9,643 bases of DNA from Bdellovibrionaceae bacterium UBA5009 (GCA_002396665.1 DGYJ01000127.1:5501-15143); one strand, 5' to 3'; counted from the first letter of the stretch, positions 1-7,321 are shown. The notes: generated from the letters alone by a model not told the origin. Numbers and translations: made by a program.

Positions 1-542
1 AGCTACATAAAGAAAGAAATTTTGTTTCCCAAGAAACAAAAAAATTGGATGAAAATATAGTTTCAGCGAAAAATAAAGCTATTGAAAACGAAGGTTCGAA
101 AAGACGTTTGCAGGCCGAGTCTGAAAAATTGCGTCAAGAGCTGGATTTGTTAAGAAATAAATATGCTGAAACTCAAAAACAAATGAACGATTCGCGGGCC
201 TTGGTGATGGAGTCGCGTTTAGAATACGAAACGGCGAAAACAGAAGTGAATGCGAACTACAATAAGTTAGAAAAGCTTAAAACTGATCACGATACTAAAA
301 TTCGTAAAATCAGAAATTTGGCTTCAGTTGCTGAAACCAGCGATATGATGGACGACCAAAAATCTGTAACTGTGAATAAAAACTGTAATCTGCGTCGCGA
401 GCCAAGCTCTGAATCTCAGATTGTTGGTTATTTGAACCAAGGGCAGTCGGTGTCGGTCGCACCAGCAGACAGCAAATATTTTAAAGTCCTGAACTCTTCG
501 GGTTCGCCACAGTTCTTGAGAAGAACTTGCGTTGAGGAATAG
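1..542 (+). CDS. Coiled-coil protein with C-terminal bacterial SH3 (SH3b) domain, 5' end outside window
   Basis: The reading frame is open to the left edge (first full codon at base 3), so the true start lies upstream; a TTG at 45 is only an internal codon. The visible 179 residues divide in two. Residues 1 to about 105 are highly charged and Lys/Glu/Gln-rich with a heptad-like pattern and no glycine-rich breaks, as in a coiled coil. Residues 119-177 read as a bacterial SH3 domain: the signature NLRREPSSESQIVGYLNQGQ matches the usual 'NLR-GPS-s--vig-l--G' pattern. Two cysteines, in NKNC and RRTC, lie at the two ends of the SH3b domain and could form a disulfide, which fits a periplasmic or surface location. 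SH3b domains usually bind peptidoglycan or peptides; the role here is inference. The neighbouring gene is convergent, 35 bases away. The fold call is fairly firm; function is unknown. Confidence 0.8.
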   Translation, partial: LHKERNFVSQETKKLDENIVSAKNKAIENEGSKRRLQAESEKLRQELDLLRNKYAETQKQMNDSRALVMESRLEYETAKTEVNANYNKLEKLKTDHDTKIRKIRNLASVAETSDMMDDQKSVTVNKNCNLRREPSSESQIVGYLNQGQSVSVAPADSKYFKVLNSSGSPQFLRRTCVEE

Positions 543-577
543 TCAGTTCTAAAAAATCAGCGAATAAATTGCTTAGC

Positions 578-1465
578 CTAGAATGTATAGGCCATTCCTA
601 ATTGGGCCCCGTAAGAGTTGTATTTAGCAACCCATTTGTCAGATCCATTGGTGAGTGGAATTGTTTGAAGACTACCTTGAAGACCTGCAATAAATTTAAA
701 ATCATCCATTGGGAATTCTAAAGCAAGGTTCAATCCAGTCGTCTGCGAACCCCTGGCTGATAAATCCCTACGCTGCCATAGTCCTGCGCCGTAATCAAAA
801 GAGAGAATTGATTTAAATTGAACATTTGACCATAAGCCACGTTCGTAGATTAATGAAAGTCCGACAGTGGTATCTTGTACAGAGGAAACCGTAACATTGT
901 ATGTGTAAACATGGCTGCTTAAGAATGGCAAAACTGGCATTTGGTTGATACCAATCTGCCCACCAAGGCAAAGTTTATCGGATGAACCCCAAAGCCAACA
1001 AGACAACGACATTGATAGTTTCGACGAAAAAAGATTCACAGATGATTTGTAAAGTCTTAATGCTCTGGCTGTAGTTGAGTAGTCTTCAGCCACAGTCATG
1101 CGCGTCCAATCCAATTCAAATTTGTAAAATGTTGTTGTGTCGGTTTTAAGAGTGTAACTAAGACTAGCATTGTTGATATTTGTTCCGCTGCTAGCATACT
1201 CATTGCGATTGTACTTCGATGTAGATGAATTTGGTAGAGCCGTTGAAAAAGAATCCTGTCCTGGATTTAAATTGAATTGAAAAGTGTGTGTTGGGTAACC
1301 AGAACTTACGGCCGAGTTTTTGAAATTCAAATAAGCGGCAGGTTCAGTCAGCGAGTCCGAGGTGCTGAATTTGAACTCTTCAGCCAGGGAAGTTGTGGCA
1401 AAGCTCATCAAGCTAAGTAAAATTGCAAAAAAAGAAAGCCCCAGCCATCTCGAGTCCTGTTTCAT
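578..1465 (-). CDS. Probable outer-membrane beta-barrel protein with signal peptide, function unknown
   Basis: The 295-residue product starts with an ATG preceded by GGAG at 1473-1476 (7-base spacing). A signal peptide is clear: basic start MKQDSR, a hydrophobic core around residues 8-24, and a likely cleavage after SLA (residue 28). The mature part is rich in Ser, Thr, Tyr and Asn with alternating polar/hydrophobic stretches (for example around YTYNVTVSS, VGLSLIYERG and LNLALEF). It ends in AYTF, with the aromatic C-terminal residue typical of outer-membrane barrels recognised by the BAM machinery. Two cysteines sit in one strand-loop-strand segment (SCWLWGSSDKLCLG). I do not recognise a specific family; it could be a porin-like or structural barrel. 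The upstream spacer of 180 bases is shared with a divergent gene for another exported protein, so the two may be controlled from the same region. Confidence 0.75.
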   Translation of the reverse strand: MKQDSRWLGLSFFAILLSLMSFATTSLAEEFKFSTSDSLTEPAAYLNFKNSAVSSGYPTHTFQFNLNPGQDSFSTALPNSSTSKYNRNEYASSGTNINNASLSYTLKTDTTTFYKFELDWTRMTVAEDYSTTARALRLYKSSVNLFSSKLSMSLSCWLWGSSDKLCLGGQIGINQMPVLPFLSSHVYTYNVTVSSVQDTTVGLSLIYERGLWSNVQFKSILSFDYGAGLWQRRDLSARGSQTTGLNLALEFPMDDFKFIAGLQGSLQTIPLTNGSDKWVAKYNSYGAQLGMAYTF

Positions 1466-1645
1466 GATGTGTCTCCGGTGATGTGTTCATAACAAGTCTA
1501 ATGACTAAGGGGGGCTTCGGCAAGCCATCAGAATGGCAAATCAAGACCAAAGGTTTGAAATCATTCAGAACTTATCGTTCACTCGACTCTGACCACAAAG
1601 TTCATCATAATTGATTTTAAATCACCCCAATGAAAGAGAACGATC
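1466..1645. other. Divergent intergenic spacer between two exported-protein genes
   Basis: These 180 bases must carry promoters for the leftward barrel gene and the rightward cysteine-bearing protein, but I cannot place a convincing -35/-10 pair for either. A short inverted repeat, GGCTT-cggc-AAGCC, lies at 1513-1526 and could be an operator half-site pair or chance. A CATAAT at 1606-1611 is a possible -10 for the rightward gene, but no good -35 lies 16-18 bases before it. Confidence 0.35.
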
Positions 1646-2359
1646 ATGAACAAAATGAAATATTTAATCATCTTGGTTTTGACATCCACTGGCCTGATGG
1701 CTTTTGCTGCTGATAACGATATAGTTGAAATCGTTTGTAGTGTTCGCGATACGGGTTCTAATTTAGACTGTGTGTGGGTTGGACATGAAAAGAAAATGAT
1801 GACCTCGGATGATGTTCAAGCCTTTATTGATCAAGCCAATGTTTATGCCTATATTACAGTTAAAAGCCAAAAAGGTTTTGAAAGAACATTTGTTGCTGAT
1901 CCGAAGTCAGCTCCTTTTAAAAAATTATCTGAAGTTAAAAAGAATGGTTCAATTTCTGAAATCTCCAGAGCAAAGCTAGAGCTTTTTGCTGAAATCGAAA
2001 AAAAGGTGATTAAGCTTTCTCAAGATTTAGACACTCAAGCTTCGTCAGCGGACTTTGTTAAATATGATGCTGCGATCACAACAGAAAGATATCGTCGTGA
2101 AGTGACGGCAAAGAATAAAGAATTAGATTCTTTCCGTTCAGGCAAAAACAAGCTTTGTGTTGCAACTCCAGAGTATGAAAATTCTATGAAATTGAACAAA
2201 TCTTTGCAGACAACAGTTTCAAAAATGTTAACGGCATTTCAAACTTCGGGAACATGCCTTGATGCAATCAAGATTGCAAAAGACAAGGAAGGGTATGTTG
2301 ATTTAAAACAATTCGACACCCTTGATCGTGACTACGTTGAGCTTTGTAAGAAGAAGTAA
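1646..2359 (+). CDS. Exported protein of unknown function with five cysteines
   Basis: The 237-residue product begins MNKMKYLIILVLTSTGLMAF, a textbook signal peptide; likely cleavage is after AFA (about residue 21), giving a periplasmic or secreted protein without a lipobox cysteine. Five cysteines remain in the mature chain (residues 31, 42, 171, 204, 234). C31 and C42 form an N-terminal pair, and the rest fall in the C-terminal third, so disulfides are likely, with one cysteine unpaired. Residues about 100-165 are charged and probably helical (SEISRAKLELFAEIEKKV, TTERYRREVTAKNKEL). The ribosome site is modest (GAAAGAGA at 1632-1639). I recognise no family or catalytic motif. It faces alaS convergently, 20 bases away. 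The gene call is firm from length, signal peptide and coding character; no function can be assigned. Confidence 0.8.
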   Translation: MNKMKYLIILVLTSTGLMAFAADNDIVEIVCSVRDTGSNLDCVWVGHEKKMMTSDDVQAFIDQANVYAYITVKSQKGFERTFVADPKSAPFKKLSEVKKNGSISEISRAKLELFAEIEKKVIKLSQDLDTQASSADFVKYDAAITTERYRREVTAKNKELDSFRSGKNKLCVATPEYENSMKLNKSLQTTVSKMLTAFQTSGTCLDAIKIAKDKEGYVDLKQFDTLDRDYVELCKKK

Positions 2360-2368
2360 TTTTAAATA

Positions 2369-2398
2369 ACAGCTGCAAATTAATTGATCTGCAGCTGT
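2369..2398. terminator. Perfect 9-bp inverted repeat between convergent genes, possible bidirectional terminator
   Basis: ACAGCTGCA (2369-2377) and TGCAGCTGT (2390-2398) are perfect reverse complements with a 12-base AT-rich loop. The repeat begins 10 bases after the stop of the rightward exported-protein gene, and its right arm lies inside the last codons of alaS, so alaS ends within the hairpin. For the leftward transcript the hairpin is followed by TATTTAAAAT; for the rightward one by GTTCTT. Both are only moderately T-rich, so termination in both directions is plausible but not certain. Confidence 0.5.
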
Positions 2399-5127
2399 GT
2401 TCTTAAGGCAGTAAATGCTTCGTTTATTTTTTCGCGTTGGGGGGCTGCGCCCTGGGCGAAATCAGGTCTGCCGCCACCTTTGCCACCCATGGTTCCAGCC
2501 ACAAGCTTTAAAATATCCCCGGCCTTAATTTGGCCAGCCAGATTCTTACTGACACTGACGATGATGGGGCTTGTACCTTCCCCTTTTCCAACAACAACGA
2601 CAACGCCACTTTCAATTTTATTTTTAATTTGATCTGTGATTTGCGCTAAGACTTCGCGGTCTTCGATTTGCAAATCGACAAGGCAAAGTTGCCCTTGGCC
2701 CTGGGCCGTTTTAAATTGTTCTGCTTTTGCTGCAAGGGAATTCACATCCACTTGGCCCGATTGGGCTTTACGAATTTCTTTTTCAAGATGTTTAATTTTT
2801 TCTTTCAACGAATCGATTGAGCTCGTAACTTCTAAATTTTGATTGGTAAGAATATGGGAAAAACCAGTGTTCAGGCCCAAGGCTTCACGGGCATGAATAT
2901 TTTCTTTTTCATTCTGTAGAAGATACTGAACGGCGCGATCCCCGGTCAGGGCTTCAATCCGGCGAACTCCGGCGCTGACGCCGCCTTCGGAAACAATTTT
3001 GAAGACGCGAATTTGGGATGTGTTGCTGACGTGGGTTCCGCCGCAAAGTTCACAGGAAAAATCACCCATGCGAAGAACGCGGACTTCGTCGCCGTACTTT
3101 TCGCCGAACATGGCCACGGCTCCACTGGCAATGGCGTCTTTGTGTTTCATGATCGAGGCATGGACTGGCACTTGAAGACTGATTTGTTCATTCACAAGAT
3201 CTTCAACTTTTTTAATTTCATCTGCCGTCATGGGCTTGTTATGGGTAAAATCAAAACGCAAACGTTCAGTGTCGACGACGGATCCCGCTTGTCCCACATG
3301 GCTGCCTAAAACTTTTTTCAAAGCGGCGTGCATCAAGTGAGTGGCCGAGTGATTGGCCATAGAGTGACGTCGACTAGAGCTTTCGACAGAGGCAATAATT
3401 TTTTGGCTCACTTGAAGGGATTCCTGGGCTTGAATGGCGTGAATAAAAATTTCATTTTTCTTGATTGTGTCTTCAACAATGGCAATGGCTGATTTTTTAC
3501 TCCATGGTCCCTTGTTTGTTTCTAAATTAAAGTATCCTGTATCGCCAACTTGACCGCCACCTTCAGCATAGAAAGAGGTTTGGTTTAATATAGCAAAGCC
3601 CTGCTGTCCCGCTTTGAGCTCTGTCACCTCTGACTTGCCATCCGAGAGACCAAGAATTGTGGCCGTATTTGCAAGTTGATCATAGCCGACAAACTGTGTG
3701 GCTTTGTTTTTTTGCAAAATATTTTGGCTCCAAGTGATCAAATGCCCTTCGCTGCCAGCAATGGCTTGGCCTTTCCAAGAGGCCTTTGCTTTGGTTCGAG
3801 CATCATCCATATGCTTTTCGAAATCTTTATGATCCACCGACAAGCCAGACTCTGCGGCCATGACTTCCGTTAGATCCACTGGGAATCCATAGGTGTCGTA
3901 AAGTTTAAAGACAAGTTCGCCTGGAATATGCTTTTGATTTTTTGATTTCAATTTTGAAATTTCGTGATTCAAAATTTCTGTGCCTTGATCAAGGGTTGTT
4001 ATAAAACGACTTTCTTCGTCACGAACCGTAGAAAGAATATGATCACGACGTTGTTGAAGTTCGGGGTAGAAATCCTTCATGTGGCCAATCAGCGAATCCA
4101 CCATTTCTGGCAAGATCGATTTTTGCTCATTGAGTTTTCGACCGTAGCGAATTCCACGTCGTAGAATGCGGCGTAGAACGTAGCCCCGGCCTTCGTTGCT
4201 AGGGAGTGCACCATCAGCAATTAAAAAACCGACGGATCTGCAATGGTCCGCAAGAACTCGAAGCGCGGCTGTCTGTTGGGCCACCTCGGGTCGGCTTCGC
4301 AAAATATCTAAATCTTTAACATATTCGACCCCACTAAGTCGTGAAGCTGTTTGAATCATCGGAGAAAAAAGATCCGTATCATAATTGTTGTAGTGACCTT
4401 GCAGGGCTGCGACGACGCGCTCAAGACCAGAGCCCGTGTCCACAGAGGGTTTCGGAAGTTTTTCCAAAACCCCTGGTGATTTTTCATCAAATTGCATGAA
4501 CACCAGATTCCAAATTTCGATGAAGCGATCTTCGCCAGCCAAAATGCCTTTGTAGGGATCGGATTCTTTTCCAGCTTTAGGGCCGTGGTCATAAAAAATT
4601 TCAGTGCATGGACCACAGGGGCCCACATCACCCATGCGCCAAAAATTATCCTTTTCGCCAAAACGAAAAATGCGATCCCGGGGAATGCCTTCTTGTTTGT
4701 GCCAAATGTCGGCGGCCTCGTCATCGGTTTCGAAAACTGTGACATAAAGTTTTTCTTTGGGGATTTGATATTCTTTCGTTAGAAGTTCCCAGGCAAAATG
4801 AATGGCGTCTTTTTTAAAATAATCACCAAAAGAAAAATTACCAAGCATTTCAAAAAAAGTGTGATGGCGTGCTGTGAATCCAACATTGTCTAAGTCATTG
4901 TGCTTGCCGCCTGCGCGCACGCATTTTTGCGAAGAAACGGCGCGAGTGTAATCCCGTTTTTCAAAACCTAAAAAAGCATTTTTGAATTGATTCATGACTG
5001 CATTGGCAAACAACAAAGTGGGATCATTTTCAGGAATCAGGGAAGAGCTTCCAACATGGGTGTGGCCTTGCTTTTTAAAATAGTCGATGAATGTTTGGCG
5101 AATTTGCGAGCTTGTTGGTGCAGCCAT
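2380..5127 (-). CDS. alaS: Alanyl-tRNA synthetase (EC 6.1.1.7)
   Basis: It charges tRNA-Ala with alanine in the cytoplasm and hydrolyses mischarged Ser- and Gly-tRNA-Ala. The 915-residue product is full length (E. coli about 876) with the family order intact. The class II catalytic core runs from the N-terminus (QIRQTFIDYFKKQGHTHVGS; RHHTFFEMLGNFSFGDYFKK at 87-106; GSGLERV at 232-238, motif 3). The tRNA-recognition helices follow. The editing domain carries the metal-site residues H593 and H597 (HSATH) and C695 and H699 (CGGTH). A short coiled coil spans about 768-790, and the C-Ala domain ends in the glycine-rich GGKGGGRPDF (881-890). The start is supported by AAAGGA 6 bases upstream. It lies 70 bases downstream of recX on the same strand, a common bacterial pairing (recX-alaS), so the two are probably cotranscribed. 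All key residues are present; there is no sign of a frameshift. Confidence 0.98.
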   Translation of the reverse strand: MAAPTSSQIRQTFIDYFKKQGHTHVGSSSLIPENDPTLLFANAVMNQFKNAFLGFEKRDYTRAVSSQKCVRAGGKHNDLDNVGFTARHHTFFEMLGNFSFGDYFKKDAIHFAWELLTKEYQIPKEKLYVTVFETDDEAADIWHKQEGIPRDRIFRFGEKDNFWRMGDVGPCGPCTEIFYDHGPKAGKESDPYKGILAGEDRFIEIWNLVFMQFDEKSPGVLEKLPKPSVDTGSGLERVVAALQGHYNNYDTDLFSPMIQTASRLSGVEYVKDLDILRSRPEVAQQTAALRVLADHCRSVGFLIADGALPSNEGRGYVLRRILRRGIRYGRKLNEQKSILPEMVDSLIGHMKDFYPELQQRRDHILSTVRDEESRFITTLDQGTEILNHEISKLKSKNQKHIPGELVFKLYDTYGFPVDLTEVMAAESGLSVDHKDFEKHMDDARTKAKASWKGQAIAGSEGHLITWSQNILQKNKATQFVGYDQLANTATILGLSDGKSEVTELKAGQQGFAILNQTSFYAEGGGQVGDTGYFNLETNKGPWSKKSAIAIVEDTIKKNEIFIHAIQAQESLQVSQKIIASVESSSRRHSMANHSATHLMHAALKKVLGSHVGQAGSVVDTERLRFDFTHNKPMTADEIKKVEDLVNEQISLQVPVHASIMKHKDAIASGAVAMFGEKYGDEVRVLRMGDFSCELCGGTHVSNTSQIRVFKIVSEGGVSAGVRRIEALTGDRAVQYLLQNEKENIHAREALGLNTGFSHILTNQNLEVTSSIDSLKEKIKHLEKEIRKAQSGQVDVNSLAAKAEQFKTAQGQGQLCLVDLQIEDREVLAQITDQIKNKIESGVVVVVGKGEGTSPIIVSVSKNLAGQIKAGDILKLVAGTMGGKGGGRPDFAQGAAPQREKINEAFTALRTQLQIN

Positions 5128-5165
5128 ATTAAATCCTTTTTGATGAAGAATAATCCCACTGATAA

Positions 5166-5190
5166 TTCCATTTTTTTATTCAAAATGGAA
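5166..5190. repeat. AT-rich hairpin in the recX-alaS spacer
   Basis: TTCCATTTT (5166-5174) and AAAATGGAA (5182-5190) are perfect 9-bp reverse complements around a 7-base loop. In the leftward transcript the hairpin begins 7 bases after the recX stop and ends about 25 bases before the alaS ribosome site. No T-run follows it on the minus strand, so it does not look like an efficient intrinsic terminator. It could be an RNA processing or stability element that sets recX and alaS levels apart, or an operator for alaS. These roles are inference. Confidence 0.45.
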
Positions 5191-5197
5191 CTAAGAT

Positions 5198-5647
5198 TTA
5201 GGATTTGCTGTAGAGAACGGCGCGAATGACATCCAGGGGGTATCCGCGGGCTTGCAGGAATCGCCCCAGCTTTCCTTTTTGATCGCGATCAAGTTCGGAA
5301 AGTTCTCGCCCCCTGAGTTTGATTTCAAGGGCCTGCAGGGCTTTTTCTTTCTCGAGATCATAATCCAAGGCAACGGGTGGCAGTCCCTTTTTTTTCAAAG
5401 TTTGATTGATAGAAAGATGGCCCTTTTTTTGTCGGTGTAGAAAGTGTGCAAATCTTTCGGCAAGATCTTGGGGCTCGGGAATCAGATTGCACTCAAATGC
5501 ATAAACCAAGGCTTTGTCGATGTCTTCGCTGGTGAATTCTTTTTGTTTTAATTTTTGACGAAGTTCTTTTTCGGAATGGTCCCGGCGGGACAGCAAATCC
5601 ATCATAACATTTCGTGCTGTGCGCGGTGGGCGTTTTGTCCAAGCCAT
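5198..5647 (-). CDS. recX: Regulatory protein RecX
   Basis: RecX binds RecA filaments and modulates (in many species inhibits) strand exchange and coprotease activity. The 149-residue product is the usual RecX size and helical throughout. Its first repeat carries the family signature LLSRRDHSEKELRQKLKQK (residues 18-36), followed by a second repeat (DLAERFAHFLHRQKKGHLSI, 61-80) with the typical 'KKKGLPP' turn, and a third C-terminal repeat ending RFLQARGYPLDVIRAVL. The start is placed at the ATG at 5647 because the preceding family residues fit. No Shine-Dalgarno is visible in front of it, and the only other in-frame ATGs (codons 15 and 16) lack one too and would cut into the first helix. It is divergent from the hotdog gene with only 34 bases between starts, lies upstream of alaS, and sits about 1.7 kb from recA. 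Confidence 0.9.
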   Translation of the reverse strand: MAWTKRPPRTARNVMMDLLSRRDHSEKELRQKLKQKEFTSEDIDKALVYAFECNLIPEPQDLAERFAHFLHRQKKGHLSINQTLKKKGLPPVALDYDLEKEKALQALEIKLRGRELSELDRDQKGKLGRFLQARGYPLDVIRAVLYSKS

Positions 5648-5682
5648 AATGCAGGATTAGCTTGCGCCTTGGAGGCAGTCAA
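5648..5682 (-). promoter_or_regulatory. Candidate recX promoter giving a leaderless transcript
   Basis: On the minus strand TTGACT (5682-5677) is followed by a 17-base spacer and TAATCC (5659-5654), a good -35 but a poor -10. The recX ATG begins 6 bases after this -10, so transcription would start at or next to the start codon. That would explain the missing ribosome site. The -35 overlaps the first base of the divergent gene's start codon. The same 34 bases hold a small inverted repeat GCCT-tgg-AGGC (5666-5676) covering the other gene's Shine-Dalgarno. This is a prediction from spacing only. Confidence 0.3.
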
Positions 5683-6188
5683 TGTTCAATAAAAACATGT
5701 TGTCTCATATCAAAAAGCTATCGGCCTTTATTCAATTTTTTAGTTTGGGTAAAATTCCTTTGCTCGGATTTATGCGTCCCCAGGTGGTTCGTTTGGACGA
5801 GCAGGTGAGCGCCGTGAAGATTCCCTTTGGTTATGTGACTAAAAACCATGTGGGCTCGATGTATTTTGGAGCTTTAGCTATGGGGGCAGAACTTTCTGTG
5901 GCCCTGTACATGGTGGATCAGATTTTTATGAAGGGTCTGAAGTCCCAATTTATTTTTAAAGACTTTAAGGCTCAATTTCACAAACGGGCCGAGAAGGATA
6001 TTTATTTTGTCTGCAATCAGATCAGCGAGCTGCAGTCCCTTTGTGAAAAAGCAGCTCAAACCACCGAGCGGGTCGAAGGAACTTTTCATGGCTATGCCGT
6101 GGACGATGTCGAACAAATTCAAAATCCGCAGACAAAAATCATGAGCTATGAACTGACAATTTCTTTGAAGGCCCCGAGGGCGAAATGA
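5682..6188 (+). CDS. Hotdog-fold thioesterase-like protein (DUF4442 type)
   Basis: The 168-residue product has the size and layout of DUF4442/PaaI-like hotdog proteins. A mostly basic N-terminal part leads into RLDEQVSAVKIPFGYVTKNHVGSMYFGALAMGAELSVALY, where residues 55-64 (NHVGSMYFGA) and the following hydrophobic helix match the 'N--gt-fagal--laE' active-site region of the fold. Later strands lie around QFIFKDFKAQFHKRAEKDIYFVCNQI and SYELTISLKAP. Such proteins usually hydrolyse or bind acyl-CoA or acyl-ACP thioesters; the substrate is unknown. The start is well supported by GGAGG at 5671-5675, six bases upstream. The gene is 18 bases ahead of pgpA, so a role in acyl-chain or phospholipid metabolism would fit the context (inference). 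It is divergent from recX. Confidence 0.75.
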   Translation: MFNKNMLSHIKKLSAFIQFFSLGKIPLLGFMRPQVVRLDEQVSAVKIPFGYVTKNHVGSMYFGALAMGAELSVALYMVDQIFMKGLKSQFIFKDFKAQFHKRAEKDIYFVCNQISELQSLCEKAAQTTERVEGTFHGYAVDDVEQIQNPQTKIMSYELTISLKAPRAK

Positions 6189-6206
6189 ATATGAATATGG
6201 GGATCT

Positions 6207-6698
6207 ATGAATGTTGTTAAAAATTTTCTGATTCAATTTGCCACCTTGTTTGGAGTTGGAAAAATAAAGAAAGCCCCGGGCACTTGGGGAACATTGGCGA
6301 CTTTACCCTGGGCTTTGGGCTTGAATTTTTTGGGCCCATTTTTTGCCATGGGGATCACGGCACTATTGACGCCATTTGTTATTTTGTCTGCAGAACTGTA
6401 CGAACAAAAATACGGAGGACATGACTCGAAAGAGATCGTTGTCGATGAGTTTTTAGGTTTCCTCATCACCATGACATGGCTTCCCATAACGGTCCAAAGT
6501 TATGTTTTTGGCTTTCTTTTGTTTCGTTTGCTGGACATTTTGAAACCATTCCCCATAGGATACATAGATAAGAAGGTTCGAGGCGGACTTGGAGTTGTTG
6601 CTGACGACGTCGCCGCTGGAATCATTGCCAATATTGTGATGCAGTTTATTTATACTCACACAGCTTGGTTGGGTTCCCAGATGGTGATCACTTCGTGA
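6207..6698 (+). CDS. pgpA: Phosphatidylglycerophosphatase A
   Basis: It dephosphorylates phosphatidylglycerol phosphate to phosphatidylglycerol in the inner membrane. The 163-residue product carries the PgpA family blocks in order: PGTWGTL (24-30), HDSKEIVVDEFLG (72-84) with the acidic metal-binding residues, FRLLDILKPFPI (106-117), and GGLGVVADDVAAGI (126-139) with a second acidic pair. Hydrophobic spans around 33-60, 83-107 and 133-150 fit an integral membrane enzyme. The start follows GGGGATCT, with a usable purine-rich ribosome site. It lies 18 bases after the hotdog gene and 10 bases before the CinA-domain gene, so the three are almost certainly one operon. PgpA next to a CinA protein and recA is a recurring proteobacterial arrangement. 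Confidence 0.95.
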   Translation: MNVVKNFLIQFATLFGVGKIKKAPGTWGTLATLPWALGLNFLGPFFAMGITALLTPFVILSAELYEQKYGGHDSKEIVVDEFLGFLITMTWLPITVQSYVFGFLLFRLLDILKPFPIGYIDKKVRGGLGVVADDVAAGIIANIVMQFIYTHTAWLGSQMVITS

Positions 6699-6703
6699 GG
6701 TGA
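6696..6703 (+). promoter_or_regulatory. Ribosome binding site that sets the pncC start
   Basis: TGAGGTGA overlaps the pgpA stop codon (6696-6698) and sits five bases before the ATG at 6709. A GTG at 6700 is in the same frame but lies inside this ribosome site, so the ATG at 6709 is the better start. The overlap of stop and ribosome site suggests translational coupling of the two genes. Confidence 0.7.
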
Positions 6704-6708
6704 ATTTC

Positions 6709-7200
6709 ATGAGTGAAAACGAAAGCAACAAAAGGTCTGATCTCATCCAAATCTTTCGCGAGAAAAAACTCACGATGAGTTTTGCGGAAAGCTGCACTGG
6801 AGGCAAACTTTCCGCGCTGATTAAAGAATTAGCCGGCGTCTCTGACGTCTATTTAGGATCTGTAGTTAGTTATTCCAACGAAGCGAAAGTGAATCTTCTA
6901 GGGGTACGTCGAGAGGCTCTCTTCAGTGAGGGCGCGGTGAGCGAGTTGGTCGCTCGTCAAATGGCGCAGGGAGTGCGCGAAAAGTTACAATCGGAATGGT
7001 CTGTGGCCATTACCGGAATTGCGGGGCCGTCTGGAGGGACGTCTGCAAAACCGGTAGGAACTGTGTGCTTCGCTGTTTGCGGCCCACAGTTTGAAAGCAG
7101 TGATAAAAAACTGTTTTCAGGTTCACGGATTCAGATCCAGTCTTTGTCGGCGGACTACGCGATGGAGCTGCTTCTGAAAAGTGTTTTGCAAAATTCATAA
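6709..7200 (+). CDS. pncC: CinA C-terminal domain protein, probable NMN amidohydrolase (PncC)
   Basis: Stand-alone proteins of this family deamidate nicotinamide mononucleotide to nicotinate mononucleotide in NAD recycling; some are annotated CinA or 'competence/damage-inducible' by homology. From the ATG at 6709 the product is 163 residues, the usual length for a single CinA C-terminal domain; the N-terminal MoaB-like domain of long CinA is absent. Motifs seen: SFAESCTGG (24-32), the family's catalytic serine loop; YLGSVVSYSNEAKVNLLGV (48-66); AITGIAGPSGGTSAKPVGTV (100-119), the glycine-rich phosphate-binding region. It lies 10 bases after pgpA. The cinA-recA order is widely conserved, and cotranscription with recA is known in some bacteria, but here a 173-base spacer with a possible weak terminator separates them. 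Confidence 0.92.
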   Translation: MSENESNKRSDLIQIFREKKLTMSFAESCTGGKLSALIKELAGVSDVYLGSVVSYSNEAKVNLLGVRREALFSEGAVSELVARQMAQGVREKLQSEWSVAITGIAGPSGGTSAKPVGTVCFAVCGPQFESSDKKLFSGSRIQIQSLSADYAMELLLKSVLQNS

Positions 7201-7229
7201 ATTTGCTTCCTGGCAAATCGTGATTTTTA
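7201..7229 (+). terminator. Possible weak terminator after pncC
   Basis: ATTTGC (7201-7206) and GCAAAT (7213-7218) are perfect reverse complements around a six-base loop, beginning directly after the pncC stop codon. A run of five T follows after CGTGA (7224-7228). The stem is short and the T-run is displaced, so termination would be partial. Some read-through into recA is plausible. Confidence 0.4.
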
Positions 7230-7244
7230 AAAAACACTGAATCC

Positions 7245-7321
7245 TGAAAGTAACTTTTCAATGACATTAAGGACGTAACCCGAGGGCTTTCATAGTGAAC
7301 ACTCTCGACAAAATTTAAAAT
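7245..7321 (+). promoter_or_regulatory. recA upstream region with a palindromic site and a candidate -10
   Basis: TGAAA (7245-7249) and TTTCA (7256-7260) form an inverted repeat with a six-base spacer. The pentamer GTAAC occurs at 7250-7254 and again at 7275-7279, 25 bases apart. TAAAAT at 7316-7321 is a possible -10, but I see no good -35 at the right distance. I do not see the TTAC-N3-GTAA LexA site reported for Bdellovibrio, nor an E. coli or Gram-positive type SOS box. This agrees with recA not being directly under LexA there, as I recall the literature. The palindrome may be an operator for another factor. Confidence 0.3.

Noticed and set aside
571..590. A GCCTA...TAGGC inverted repeat at the stop of the barrel gene, as a possible terminator for the convergent pair.
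   Set aside because: Only five base pairs and no T-run in either direction.
1501..1614. A 37-codon plus-strand frame in the divergent spacer (begins MTKGGFGKPSEW).
   Set aside because: No Shine-Dalgarno precedes it, the codon content gives no recognisable feature, and it sits where promoters are expected; a frame this short is likely by chance.
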